In this document: in pieces, positions 49,597-57,940 of the stretch
How the letters are laid out: each line of letters begins with the position of its first letter
Numbering within the stretch: position 1 is the first letter of the stretch
Assembly (NCBI RefSeq): GCF_014647515.1
Contig: NZ_BMPI01000002.1
Location: 47,451-111,450, forward strand
Length of the DNA: 64,000 bases
Source of the DNA: Dactylosporangium sucinum
GTDB taxonomy: Bacteria > Actinomycetota > Actinomycetes > Mycobacteriales > Micromonosporaceae
Direction of reading: 5' to 3'
Position numbers and translations under genes: made by a program
Notes under the pieces: model-generated
Database searches by the model: none
Told to the model about the DNA's origin: nothing
Seen by the model: the letters and a program-made list of their open reading frames with translations, nothing else

Positions 49597-50760
49597 TCAC
49601 TCTGGGTGCCTTCCGCTCGCCGTCGCCCGCACGCCGAGTACGGTACCGAAGAACGCCGCGTGAGCGTCCGCGCACTCGTCGTCGGTGAGCAGCCCCGGCG
49701 TGCGGGCCGCCCCGGCCGCGAGCCGGGCGCGCAGGTCGCCGGGCGCGGCGAGGGTCCGCAGCGCGTCCGCGAGGGCACCGGCGTCGCCGGGCGGCACGAG
49801 CAGCCCGTTCTCGCCCGGCCGGAGCCACTCCCCCGGCCCGCCGCCCTCGGTGGCGACGACCGGCTTCGCGTGCGCGAGCCCCTGCAGCACCGACTGGCCC
49901 AGCGGCTCCGCGCGGGTCGAGGCGTGGACGAGCACGTCGACGCCGTCGATGAACCGGGGGATGTCCTCGACGTGCCCGAGGAAGTCGACCTGGCCGGCGA
50001 TGCCGAGCCGGGCCGCCTGCTCGCGCAGCTCCTCCTCGTAGGCGGCCTCGCCGAACAGCGCGGCGCCGGCCAGGCGGGCGCGCACGTCGGTGCCGGCGAA
50101 GGCGTGGGCGAACGCCTCCAGGAACACGTGCTGGCCCTTCCAGCGCTGCAGCCGCCCGATCATGCCCACGGTGCGCACCCGGTCGGCCACGGACGGCGTC
50201 GTCACGCGCCGGTCGATGCCGCTCGGGCTCTGCAGGACGGCCTGGAACACGCCCGGGCCGATCCGGCTCTCGGCCGACCGCAGGGTGGTGGCGGAGTTGG
50301 CGACGACGGCGTCGGCGCGGACCAGCCCGATGCGGGTGAACGCCTCGAAGCCGAAGCGCCCGAGGCTCTCGGGGTCGACGAGATCGCGCAGGTGCACGAC
50401 GAGCGGGACGCGCCGGCGGCGGTTGGCGAGCGCGCAGATGATCGCGGCCGCCGCGGAGTTGGCGTGCAGCAGGTCGGCCTCGTGCACGAGCGGGCTGTCC
50501 CGCAGCGTCCGCGCCGCGGCCCGCAGCGCCGACAGGTACTTCGCGGCCAGCGCCGGGCTCTTGCCGCGCGTGCCGCCCCCGGGCAGGCCGGGCAGGTCGA
50601 GCTGGACCGGGACGCCGTGCACCGGCAGGCCGGCGAACGCGTCGCCGCCGGGGGACGCGCACACGGCGGCGTCCCAGCGCGACGGCCGGGCCAGCAGGCG
50701 GACCAGGGCCAGCTCGGCGCCGCCGCGCTGCGAGGTGTGGCTGACGTGGACGATGCGCAT
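49597..50760 (-). CDS. Glycosyltransferase family 4 protein
   Basis: A 387-residue GT-B enzyme. MRIVHVSHTSQRGGAELALVR opens the N-lobe with a Gly-rich loop (RGGAE); HANSAAAAIICALANRR and VVHLRDLV follow. The donor lobe has TVGMIGRLQRWKGQHVFLEAF (about 205) and VHASTRAEPLGQSVLQGLAHAKPVVA (about 290-315), where E-x7-E is replaced by E-P-L-G-Q-S-V-L-Q, a change of the second acidic residue to Gln. It starts 5 bases after the previous stop. Confidence 0.86.
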   Translation of the reverse strand: MRIVHVSHTSQRGGAELALVRLLARPSRWDAAVCASPGGDAFAGLPVHGVPVQLDLPGLPGGGTRGKSPALAAKYLSALRAAARTLRDSPLVHEADLLHANSAAAAIICALANRRRRVPLVVHLRDLVDPESLGRFGFEAFTRIGLVRADAVVANSATTLRSAESRIGPGVFQAVLQSPSGIDRRVTTPSVADRVRTVGMIGRLQRWKGQHVFLEAFAHAFAGTDVRARLAGAALFGEAAYEEELREQAARLGIAGQVDFLGHVEDIPRFIDGVDVLVHASTRAEPLGQSVLQGLAHAKPVVATEGGGPGEWLRPGENGLLVPPGDAGALADALRTLAAPGDLRARLAAGAARTPGLLTDDECADAHAAFFGTVLGVRATASGRHPE

Positions 50761-50765
50761 CGCGG

Positions 50766-51869
50766 TCAGGCGGCCTCGTCGGTGACCCACGCCGCGATGT
50801 TCGCCTTGAACACCTCGTCGGAGAAGTTCCACGCGTGCGCCCGGATCCGCTCGTGGTCGAGCTTGCCGAGGTGCTGCAGGGCGGTGGCGTAGTCGGCCGG
50901 GTCGCGGGAGTCGAGCAGGTAGCCGGTCTCGCCGTCGACGACCGTCTCCAGCAGGCCGCCGCGCCGCACGCCGAGCACCGGGGTGCCGCAGGCCTGCGCC
51001 TCGACCGGGATGATGCCGAAGTCCTCGTGCGCGGGGAACAGCAGGGCGCGGGCTCCGCAGTACAACTCGCGCAACCGCTCACGCGAAGGCCGGTGCTCGA
51101 AGTGGACCGGCACGCTCACCCGCTGCGCGGCCCGCCGCAGGTTGTCCTCCTCCGGGCCGGAGCCCGCGATCACGAGGGGCATCCGGGCGGCCTCGGCGAT
51201 CTCGATGACGAGGTCGAAGTTCTTGTACGGGATCCAGCGGCCGGCGCCGAGCAGGTACTCACGCTCGCGGGGCGCGCCCGCCGCGAAGTACGCCACGTCG
51301 ACCGGCGGGTGGATGACCCGGGCGTCGCGGTGCCAGAACCGGTTGATGCGGGCCTGGACCTCGCGGGAGTTCGCCGCGTAGCTGTGCACGTGCCGGCTGA
51401 GGCGCACGTCGGCGACCTGCAGCGCCTTGCGCGGCAGCGCCAGCAGGCCGCCGGAGCCGCGGCCGTCGAAGTCCGGGCTCCACACGTAGCGGGCCGGCGA
51501 GTGGATGTAGCTGAGGTACCGCGTGGCCTCGTTCGACCCCATCTTCACCGTGTGGGCGAAGGCGTGGCTGGACGACAGGACGACGTCGAAGCTCTCCCGC
51601 GTCAGCGTGCGCCAGGCCAGCGGCATCGCCGGCAGGGCGAGCGGCTTGGCCTTGCGCAGCGGGGTGCGGGCCAGCCACGACTGCTGGAAGCCGGCGCCGC
51701 GCTGCGCGTCCTCCTCCCGCCAGAGCACGAACGGCTTGGCCTGCGGCAGCACCTCGCTGATGGCGACGAAGACGTTCTCCGAGCCCCCGGTCGCGGCGAA
51801 CCACTCGTGGACGATGGCGACCGATTTGCCCGGCAGGAGCTCCACGGTGGGCGTTTCCTCTCGCTTCAC
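50766..51869 (-). CDS. Glycosyltransferase family 4 protein (WbaZ/mannosyltransferase-like)
   Basis: A 367-residue GT-B enzyme. VAIVHEWFAATGGSENVFVAI and SSSHAFAHTVK, RYLSYIHSPARYVWSPDF mark the branch of WbaZ-type mannosyltransferases; the donor lobe has YLLGAGRWIPYKNFDLVIEIA and LFPAHEDFGIIPVEAQACGTPVLG with the E-x7-E (EDFGIIPVE) intact. GTG at 51869 overlaps the stop of the phosphosugar transferase (GTGA), so this enzyme probably adds the second sugar to the lipid carrier. Confidence 0.87.
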   Translation of the reverse strand: MKREETPTVELLPGKSVAIVHEWFAATGGSENVFVAISEVLPQAKPFVLWREEDAQRGAGFQQSWLARTPLRKAKPLALPAMPLAWRTLTRESFDVVLSSSHAFAHTVKMGSNEATRYLSYIHSPARYVWSPDFDGRGSGGLLALPRKALQVADVRLSRHVHSYAANSREVQARINRFWHRDARVIHPPVDVAYFAAGAPREREYLLGAGRWIPYKNFDLVIEIAEAARMPLVIAGSGPEEDNLRRAAQRVSVPVHFEHRPSRERLRELYCGARALLFPAHEDFGIIPVEAQACGTPVLGVRRGGLLETVVDGETGYLLDSRDPADYATALQHLGKLDHERIRAHAWNFSDEVFKANIAAWVTDEAA

Positions 51870-53473
51870 CGACCGCCACCGCGGAACACCTCGGCGACGG
51901 TGCGCAGCACCACCTTGGCGTCCAGCCAGATCGACCAGTTTTCGATGTAGTAGTTGTCGAACCGGGCCCGGTCGGAGATCGGGGTGTCGCCGCGCAGGCC
52001 GCTGACCTGGGCCAGGCCGGTGAGCCCGACCGGCACCCGGTGGCGCATCGCGTAGTCGGGGTGCTCGGCGGAGAACTGGTCCACGAAGTACGGCCGCTCG
52101 GGCCGCGGGCCGACGATCGTCATGTCGCCGCGCAGAATGTTCCACAGCTGGGGCAACTCGTCGAGCGAGGTCCGCCGGATGATCTTACCGACCGGGCCGA
52201 CCCGCTTGTCGCCCGCGATGTTCCAGTTTGTCTGCGACTCGGCCTCGTTCACTGGGCGCATCGAGCGGAACTTCACCAGCTGGAACGGCCGGCCGAACTG
52301 CCCGATGCGCTGCTGGCGGAAGAAGATCCCGGGCCCGCCCTCCAGCCGCACCGCGATCGCGGTGATCAGCAGGATCGGGCTGAGGACGAGCAGCGCGAGG
52401 CCGGACAGTGCGATGTCGGAGGCGCGCTTCACCAGCCACTTGACGCCGCTGAGCGTGGGGCGGCGCACCCGCACGACCGGGATCGCGCCGATGTGGTCGG
52501 GGCTGCTGCTCTGCGCGCTGAACTCGCGCAGGCGCGGCACCATCCACAGGTCGTAGCCGGCGGCGGAGGTCGACCGCACGACCGGCAGCAGGCGCGACTC
52601 GGGGCAGTCGATGTCGGCGATGATGATGACGTCGCAGTCGACCATGCGGGCGACCTCGTCGAGGTCGTCGAACCGGCCGATGAGCGGGGTGCTCTCCTGC
52701 AGCTCGTGCGCGGTCGTGTCGACGTCCACGAAGCCCGCGAAGCGCAGCCCGTACTGCGGGTAGCGGCGCAGCAGCCGCGCCAGCTCGATCGCGACCGGCC
52801 CGCCACCCAGGATGATGGCGCTGTGCTCGACCCAGCGGCGGCGCCGGGCCAGCCGGACCGACGCGTAGTTGACCGCGCGGCCCAGCAGCACCAGCGTCGA
52901 CGAGACGGCGATGACGCGCAGGTAGGAGGCGAGGTTGTCGGGCGAGCCGTGCCGCATCGCCACGACGATCGCGACCAGCGCGCCGGCGACCAGCATGCGG
53001 CCGAGCAGCATCGGCAGGTCGTCGAGGAAGCTCAGGTGCCGGCGCGCGCCGTAGAGCCCGCCGACGGCGAACAGCAGCACGGTGAGCCCGGCCGCCACCA
53101 CGATGCTCTTCCAGTGCTGCTGGAAGTGGATCGCCGGCAGCGCGAACGCGGCGAAGTCGACCGGCAGCGAGAGCATCCAGACCCGCAGGGCCCGGGTGCG
53201 GCGGGCGGTCGACGAGCCGAGATACGGCAGGACCACGGTCGAGCCGGTGATCCCGCCCGACGGCGGCGGTGGCGGGGGCGACGCGGGAGGAGGCCTCCTT
53301 ATCGACTTATTCGAATATTCGAATGTACGATCGGGATCAACCGACCGACTGTCCGCGTCCTCGCGCTGGACCGGGATCCAAGCGCCGGTCTCGTCAGCGG
53401 TCGCGAGCGAGACGTCTGCCGCCGGACCCGTGTCCGTGCGCGCAGACGCCGATCGACCCGGATCAACGTGCAT
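51866..53473 (-). CDS. Polyprenyl-phosphate sugar-1-phosphate transferase (WbaP/CpsE type)
   Basis: A 535-residue initiating transferase of exopolysaccharide synthesis. The N-terminal ~95 residues are cytoplasmic and Pro-rich; four helices follow (about 100-215), then a nucleotide-binding-like domain (IILGGGPVAIELARLL near 230) and the catalytic Bac_transf domain (about 345-535): KRASDIALSGLALLVLSPILL, KFRSMRPVNE, DELPQLWNILRGDMTIVGPRPE, NYYIENWSIWLD. GGGGGAG precedes the ATG at 53473. Codons 51-55 lie in an AT-rich palindrome (53309-53324). It is the first gene of the exopolysaccharide array and the commitment step. Confidence 0.9.
   Translation of the reverse strand: MHVDPGRSASARTDTGPAADVSLATADETGAWIPVQREDADSRSVDPDRTFEYSNKSIRRPPPASPPPPPPSGGITGSTVVLPYLGSSTARRTRALRVWMLSLPVDFAAFALPAIHFQQHWKSIVVAAGLTVLLFAVGGLYGARRHLSFLDDLPMLLGRMLVAGALVAIVVAMRHGSPDNLASYLRVIAVSSTLVLLGRAVNYASVRLARRRRWVEHSAIILGGGPVAIELARLLRRYPQYGLRFAGFVDVDTTAHELQESTPLIGRFDDLDEVARMVDCDVIIIADIDCPESRLLPVVRSTSAAGYDLWMVPRLREFSAQSSSPDHIGAIPVVRVRRPTLSGVKWLVKRASDIALSGLALLVLSPILLITAIAVRLEGGPGIFFRQQRIGQFGRPFQLVKFRSMRPVNEAESQTNWNIAGDKRVGPVGKIIRRTSLDELPQLWNILRGDMTIVGPRPERPYFVDQFSAEHPDYAMRHRVPVGLTGLAQVSGLRGDTPISDRARFDNYYIENWSIWLDAKVVLRTVAEVFRGGGR
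53309..53324. promoter_or_regulatory. AT-rich perfect palindrome inside the phosphosugar transferase gene
   Basis: ATTCGAATATTCGAAT is a perfect 16-base palindrome, extremely AT-rich for this genome, within the codons for about residues 50-55. An AAGGAGG string lies 9 bases downstream on the coding strand without a start codon at a useful distance. It could be an internal operator. Confidence 0.5.
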
Positions 53474-53802
53474 GGCTCCCCCGCCGACGCAACGAGCGCA
53501 TCGCCGCGCCCAATGGATCTGGATGTTAGGACCAAGTCGCCGGATTTCACCAGTCCGCAGCATGAAGCCGGTCCGGAGTTTGAGATGAGGGTCACAGGCA
53601 CCAGTTGCAACTACGGGCGTATCCGGACAGTGCAACTGCAGGCATTCGCGGCACTTCGCACGTTTGCGGGCCCTCGCTAGTACCGCAATACCGGCAGATG
53701 CCGCATCTCCCCTTCCTTCACCGATTTCCGGGGTCGCGTGCCAACCTCGGCCATCGACCGGCCGGTCCGTGCGGCGTGCCGTCCATGCGTACGATCGTCG
53801 CC
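53474..53802. other. 329-base divergent promoter region of the exopolysaccharide and LCP genes
   Basis: No gene is supported. The region has the palindrome AGTTGCAACT (53603-53612) and, 22 bases on, a related GTGCAACT. The leaderless -10 box for the LCP gene lies at its right end. Both operons are likely controlled from here. Confidence 0.55.
53790..53795 (+). promoter_or_regulatory. -10 box for the leaderless LCP transcript
   Basis: TACGAT followed by 7 bases and ATG at 53803. The in-frame ATG at 53785 would lie upstream of the transcription start. Confidence 0.5.
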
Positions 53803-54918
53803 ATGCCCAGGGAAGAATGGCCTACGGACGGTGACGCCACCGCGGTCGTCGAGCGGATCCCGGCGCAGCGCCGCAGGCGGCGCAGCGCCCCGGACACGCC
53901 CACGAAGCCGCCCTCACCTGCGCCTTCGTCGAAGCGGATGAGCCGGAAAAAACGGATCTGGCTCATCGTGGCCGCGTCACTGGTGGTGATCATCGGCGGC
54001 TCGATGCTCGGTGTCAGCCTGTGGTTGCGGTCCGTCACAGGCGAGGTCAAGCGGGTCGACGCCTTCAGCGAGGTGCCCGAGGCCGACCGGCCGCAGAAGG
54101 CGGAGGGCGCCAAGGGCGCGATGAACTTCCTGCTGCTGGGCAGCGACACCCGCGACCCGGAGAACCAGGGCGGCTCGCGCAGCGACACCATCATCGTGCT
54201 GCACCTCGACAAGAACCGGTCGAAGGCGCAGATGGTGTCGATCCCCCGCGACACCTGGGTCTTCGTGCCGAAGTCGAAGAACGGGCAGTACGGCAACACC
54301 AACGCGAAGATCAATGCGGCCTACGCCTGGGGCGGGGTGCCGCTCACCGTGCAGACCGTGGAGCGGTTCACCGGCGTGCGCATCGACCACGTCGCGATCG
54401 TCGACTTCTCCGGCTTCCGGGAGATCGTCGACGCGCTCGGCGGCGTGGAGATCGACGTGACCGAGAGCTTCACGTCGACGCACTCGCTGAACCCCGACGG
54501 CAAGCGGCGCTTCGAGAAGGGCGTGCAGACGATGGACGGCGCGGCCGCCCTCGACTACGCTCGCGAGCGCTACGCGTTCAAGGACGGCGACTTCGCCCGC
54601 ATCCGCCACCAGCAGCAGGTCATCAAGGCCATCCTGAACAAGGCGGCCTCCGGCGGCACCCTCGCGAACCCGGCGCGGCTCAATTCGTTCCTGCACGCGA
54701 CGGCCGACTCGGTCACCGTCGACGGCACGCTGAACATCTTCGACATGGCGATGGAGCTGCGCAACCTGCGCGGCGACGACCTGTCGTTCTTCACCAGCCC
54801 CACCAAGGGCACGGGCATGATGGGCTCGGAGAGCGTGGTGCTGGCCGACGACGACAAGATCAAGCCGTTCTACGACGCGCTGCGCGAGGACCAGCCGCTG
54901 CCGGCACCGACCAAGTAA
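53803..54918 (+). CDS. LytR-CpsA-Psr (LCP) family cell wall glycopolymer transferase
   Basis: A 371-residue enzyme that moves lipid-linked glycopolymers onto peptidoglycan. A cytoplasmic part with many Arg (about 1-48) precedes one helix (about 50-72, RIWLIVAASLVVIIGG) and the external LCP domain (about 110-340). Catalytic and lipid-phosphate-binding residues appear in GSDTRD, GSRSDTIIVLHLD, SIPRDTWVFVP, and further ALDYARERYAFKDGDFARIRHQQ. It is divergent from the exopolysaccharide array, so it probably anchors that polymer in the wall. ATG at 53803 follows the TACGAT -10 box by 7 bases. A strong terminator follows the stop. Confidence 0.9.
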   Translation: MPREEWPTDGDATAVVERIPAQRRRRRSAPDTPTKPPSPAPSSKRMSRKKRIWLIVAASLVVIIGGSMLGVSLWLRSVTGEVKRVDAFSEVPEADRPQKAEGAKGAMNFLLLGSDTRDPENQGGSRSDTIIVLHLDKNRSKAQMVSIPRDTWVFVPKSKNGQYGNTNAKINAAYAWGGVPLTVQTVERFTGVRIDHVAIVDFSGFREIVDALGGVEIDVTESFTSTHSLNPDGKRRFEKGVQTMDGAAALDYARERYAFKDGDFARIRHQQQVIKAILNKAASGGTLANPARLNSFLHATADSVTVDGTLNIFDMAMELRNLRGDDLSFFTSPTKGTGMMGSESVVLADDDKIKPFYDALREDQPLPAPTK

Positions 54919-54928
54919 CGCGACACGC

Positions 54929-54960
54929 GAAAGGGCCGCGGTTCCCCGCGGCCCTTTTTG
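54929..54960 (+). terminator. Intrinsic terminator after the LCP gene
   Basis: An 11-base perfect stem (54931-54941 with 54946-54956), 4-base loop and a T run (54955-54959). It is the only classic U-tailed terminator seen in the window and could serve the convergent proline-rich protein gene too. Confidence 0.9.
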
Positions 54961-54972
54961 TCGGGCTTCAGG

Positions 54973-56445
54973 TCAGCTGTTGCGCTGCCACAGCTCCCGC
55001 AGCGGCTTCCAGTCGGCGCTCGCCCCGTCCACGCACTCGCCCTCCATGTACATCCCGGCGTTGCCGTCGTTGCGGTTCCACCAGATGCCGCACAGGACCC
55101 GGTCCTCCTTGTACTTGAGCGCATACTCGACGTACTCGCCCTGCGCGCCCCTGCCGCTCGTCTTCGGGCCGGGCTCGACGAGGCCCGGCGCCAGGCTGTC
55201 GCCCGAGTTCGTGTAGAGCTTGACCCGGTACGCGCGGGCGGCGTCGCGCGCCTCCGCCGACGGATACTGCGCGAACTGGACCGACAGCCCGAAGTACCGG
55301 CAGTGGACGTGCCTCGACTCGTCGTCCGCGAGCTTGGGCCCGCGGGGCTCCGTGTCGGTGCGGCAGCCGCTGAGCTGCGTGAGCCACGGCGCCGCGAGCG
55401 GAGCGAGATCGCCGTCGAACTTCGGCTTGTTCTGCTGTTCCAGGCTCTGCTCGTAGCCGCTCGACGACGGGGGCGACGACCCGGCCGGGCTGCCGCCGGC
55501 CTGCGGATCGGCCTTCTTGCCGCCGAATGTGCCCGAGGCGCCGAGGAAGTAGCCGCCACCGCCGGCGAGCACGGCGACGACCACGGCCACCACGATGCTC
55601 CACAGCACCGTCCGGCCGCCCGACGGCTCGTCGAGGTCGGCGGCCGGCTCCTCCGGGGCGGCCGCGGTCCAGCCGGGCCTGGACTGCGCGGGCTGCGCCG
55701 ACGGCCACGAGTCCCCCGCCGGCTGCGGCGGCACCGACACCGGCAGGGGCGGCACCGACACCGGCTGCGGCGGCACGGACACCGGCTGGGGCGGCACCGA
55801 CACCGGGGCCGCCGCGTACCCCTGCGGCCACTGGCCGGGCGGCTGCTGGTGCGCGGCCGGTGCCTGCCCGGCGGTCCACGAACCGGGCGCCGGCTGCGGC
55901 GGCATCGGGCCGGGCTGCTGCTGCTGCGGATACTGGCCGGCCGGGCTCACGCCGGGCGGGGTCACCGCCGGGCCGCCACCCGTCCAGTACGGCCCGCCCG
56001 ACGTCTGGCCCGCCGCGCCGGGCGGGCCGGAGACCGGCGGGAAGCCGGGCTGCGGGTACGGCGGCGCGGACGTCTGCCCGTACGGCGGGACGGACGCCTG
56101 GCCGTATCCCTGCCCGTACTGCTGCGGCGGCGGGCCGTACTGCGGCTGCCCGTGCTGCTGGGGCGGCCCGTACTGGGGCTGCCCGTGCTGCTGGGGCGGC
56201 CCGTACTGGGGCTGCTGTGACGGCGGCTGCTGGCCATAGGGTGTGGCGCCGGGCGTCGACGTCGCGGGCGGCGCCGGCTCGCCGGGAGCGGGCAGCCAGT
56301 TGGGCGAGACCGCCTCCGTCTGCTGCTCCCACTCGGGCTCTTCCGGCTCCGGCCGCTGCGTGGGCGGCACCGCCCACGGCGACGGCGGGCTGACCCCCTG
56401 CGGGTGCTGGCCGGGTCCTGGATACTGACGCGCCTCGTCACTCAC
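54973..56445 (-). CDS. Proline/glutamine-rich single-pass membrane protein of the secretion locus
   Basis: Not assigned to a known family. The 490-residue product has a long disordered cytoplasmic part (about 1-280) rich in Pro, Gln, Gly and Tyr, with short tandem repeats YGPPQQHGQPQ and four copies of PVSVPPQ-like units. One helix (about 290-312, LWSIVVAVVVAVLAGGGGYFLG) leads to an external domain (about 330-490) with four Cys (in SGCRTD, VHCRYF, LCGIWW, GECVDG). GTG at 56445 is chosen since TACCCT (56453-56458) precedes it by 7 bases. It is divergent from a mycosin gene and may belong to the type VII system; a signalling or scaffold role is a guess. Confidence 0.7.
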   Translation of the reverse strand: MSDEARQYPGPGQHPQGVSPPSPWAVPPTQRPEPEEPEWEQQTEAVSPNWLPAPGEPAPPATSTPGATPYGQQPPSQQPQYGPPQQHGQPQYGPPQQHGQPQYGPPPQQYGQGYGQASVPPYGQTSAPPYPQPGFPPVSGPPGAAGQTSGGPYWTGGGPAVTPPGVSPAGQYPQQQQPGPMPPQPAPGSWTAGQAPAAHQQPPGQWPQGYAAAPVSVPPQPVSVPPQPVSVPPLPVSVPPQPAGDSWPSAQPAQSRPGWTAAAPEEPAADLDEPSGGRTVLWSIVVAVVVAVLAGGGGYFLGASGTFGGKKADPQAGGSPAGSSPPSSSGYEQSLEQQNKPKFDGDLAPLAAPWLTQLSGCRTDTEPRGPKLADDESRHVHCRYFGLSVQFAQYPSAEARDAARAYRVKLYTNSGDSLAPGLVEPGPKTSGRGAQGEYVEYALKYKEDRVLCGIWWNRNDGNAGMYMEGECVDGASADWKPLRELWQRNS

Positions 56446-56452
56446 GAGCCGC

Positions 56453-56514
56453 AGGGTACCAACGTACGGCCAGGAGTCCACAGGCCAGCACCCTCGCCGT
56501 CGGCACGCTACCCT
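56453..56514. promoter_or_regulatory. Divergent pair of leaderless TACCCT promoters
   Basis: TACCCT on the minus strand (56453-56458) and on the plus strand (56509-56514) each precede a GTG start by exactly 7 bases, for the proline-rich protein and the mycosin. The identical -10 sequence and spacing suggest co-regulation. Confidence 0.6.
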
Positions 56515-56521
56515 GTCGCTC

Positions 56522-57940
56522 GTGCAGCTCGGGAATCGATGGACGGCGCGGATCCTCACCGTCGCCCTGCTCGGCCTGGCCGCGCCGGCGCTGCCGGTCC
56601 TCGGCGGGGTCGCCGCGGCGGCCTGCGGGCCGAGCTTCGGCGACCAGCTCACCGACACGCCGTGGCCGCTCGCCCGGCTGCACCCGGAGGCGGCCTGGCC
56701 GCTCAGCACGGGCGTGGGCGTGACGGTCGCGGTGATCGACAACGGTGTCTCGACCTCGCACCCGTCGCTCAAGGGCCAGGTGCTGCCGGGCAAGAACTAC
56801 GTCGCCACCGGCACCCCCGACTGCGACCTCGTCGCCCACGGCACGTTCGTCGCCGGGATCATCGCCGGCCTGAAGCTGCCCAACACCGGCTTCTACGGCG
56901 TGGCCCCGGGCGCCAGGATCCTCCCGATCCGGGTCGTCGAGGACGACCAGAAGTCCCACGACACGAACCTGCCCAACGTCATCGCCGACGCCATCAACTT
57001 CGCGGTCGACAACGGCGCCGGGGTGATCAACCTCTCGCTGGTCACGCAGCCGACGCCGCAGCTGCAGGCCGCCGTGGCCCGCGCCCTGAGCCGCAACGTG
57101 ATCGTCGTGGCCGCGGCCGGCAACGACGGGGCCTCGCAGACCGGCAACCAGCCGGCCTACCCGGCCGCCTACGACGGCGTGATCGCCGTCGCGGGCGTCG
57201 ACGAGAACGACAAGCACGTGCCGACATCGACGACGGGCGACTTCGTGGACGTCGCCGCGCCGGGCGTGCGCATCCAGGGCCCCGCCCCGCAGGGCGGCGG
57301 GTTCGGCCTGCGCTCCAGCGGCGGCACGAGCTTCGCCGCGCCCTATGTCTCCGGCACCGCGGCGCTGCTGCGCGCCTACTACCCCACCATGACGGCCCGC
57401 GAGATCGCCGACCGGATCACGTCGACGGCCGACCACCCGCCGGCGGGCCGCGACCAGGAGGTCGGCTACGGCACCGTGAACCCGTACCGGGCCGTGGCCA
57501 CCATCCAGGGCGGCGGGGGCGGCGCCGGGCCGGCGGCGAGCCGGGCGTCGCGGCTGGGCCCGAGCGCGGCCGCCACGAAGGACTCGCACCTGCCGGCGAT
57601 CTGGACGACCCTGGGTGCCCTGTTGCTGACGGCGCTGGTGTGGGTGGGCCTGATCGCCCAGCGCGCCCACCGCCGCCGCCTGGGCACGGACGCGGCGCCC
57701 GCGTTCCCGCCGGCTTCCGCGGGCGGCGGGTCCTCCAGGCCCGGCTCCCGGCCGGGCGGCGGGGGTGGCGGCGGCGGCCGCTCACGCCGCGACGAGGCAT
57801 CCAACGAGCTCACGGTGACCGGCCCAATCGTCCGCCGAGGCGCCCAGGCCCGGGGTCTGGCGGCCGCGGAGCGCCGCGGCCTGAGCATGCCGACGGCGTC
57901 GGGCGGCTCCACCGGCGGCCCACCGACCCGCCCGCACTGA
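56522..57940 (+). CDS. mycP: Type VII secretion-associated serine protease, mycosin (first copy)
   Basis: A 472-residue exported subtilase. Signal peptide about 1-33 (LTVALLGLAAPALPVLGG), then the peptidase S8 domain (about 50-350) with D73 (VAVIDNGVS), H106 (LVAHGTFVAGI) and S270 (GGTSFAAPYVSG), and the oxyanion Asn in AAAGNDGASQ. A Cys pair (ACGPS and TPDCDL) matches the mycosin disulfide pattern. One helix near the C-terminus (about 365-387, GALLLTALVWVGLIAQ) anchors it, followed by a Gly/Arg-rich cytoplasmic tail. Mycosins stabilise ESX machines and cleave some substrates. GTG at 56522 is leaderless by the TACCCT rule. Confidence 0.9.
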   Translation: MQLGNRWTARILTVALLGLAAPALPVLGGVAAAACGPSFGDQLTDTPWPLARLHPEAAWPLSTGVGVTVAVIDNGVSTSHPSLKGQVLPGKNYVATGTPDCDLVAHGTFVAGIIAGLKLPNTGFYGVAPGARILPIRVVEDDQKSHDTNLPNVIADAINFAVDNGAGVINLSLVTQPTPQLQAAVARALSRNVIVVAAAGNDGASQTGNQPAYPAAYDGVIAVAGVDENDKHVPTSTTGDFVDVAAPGVRIQGPAPQGGGFGLRSSGGTSFAAPYVSGTAALLRAYYPTMTAREIADRITSTADHPPAGRDQEVGYGTVNPYRAVATIQGGGGGAGPAASRASRLGPSAAATKDSHLPAIWTTLGALLLTALVWVGLIAQRAHRRRLGTDAAPAFPPASAGGGSSRPGSRPGGGGGGGGRSRRDEASNELTVTGPIVRRGAQARGLAAAERRGLSMPTASGGSTGGPPTRPH

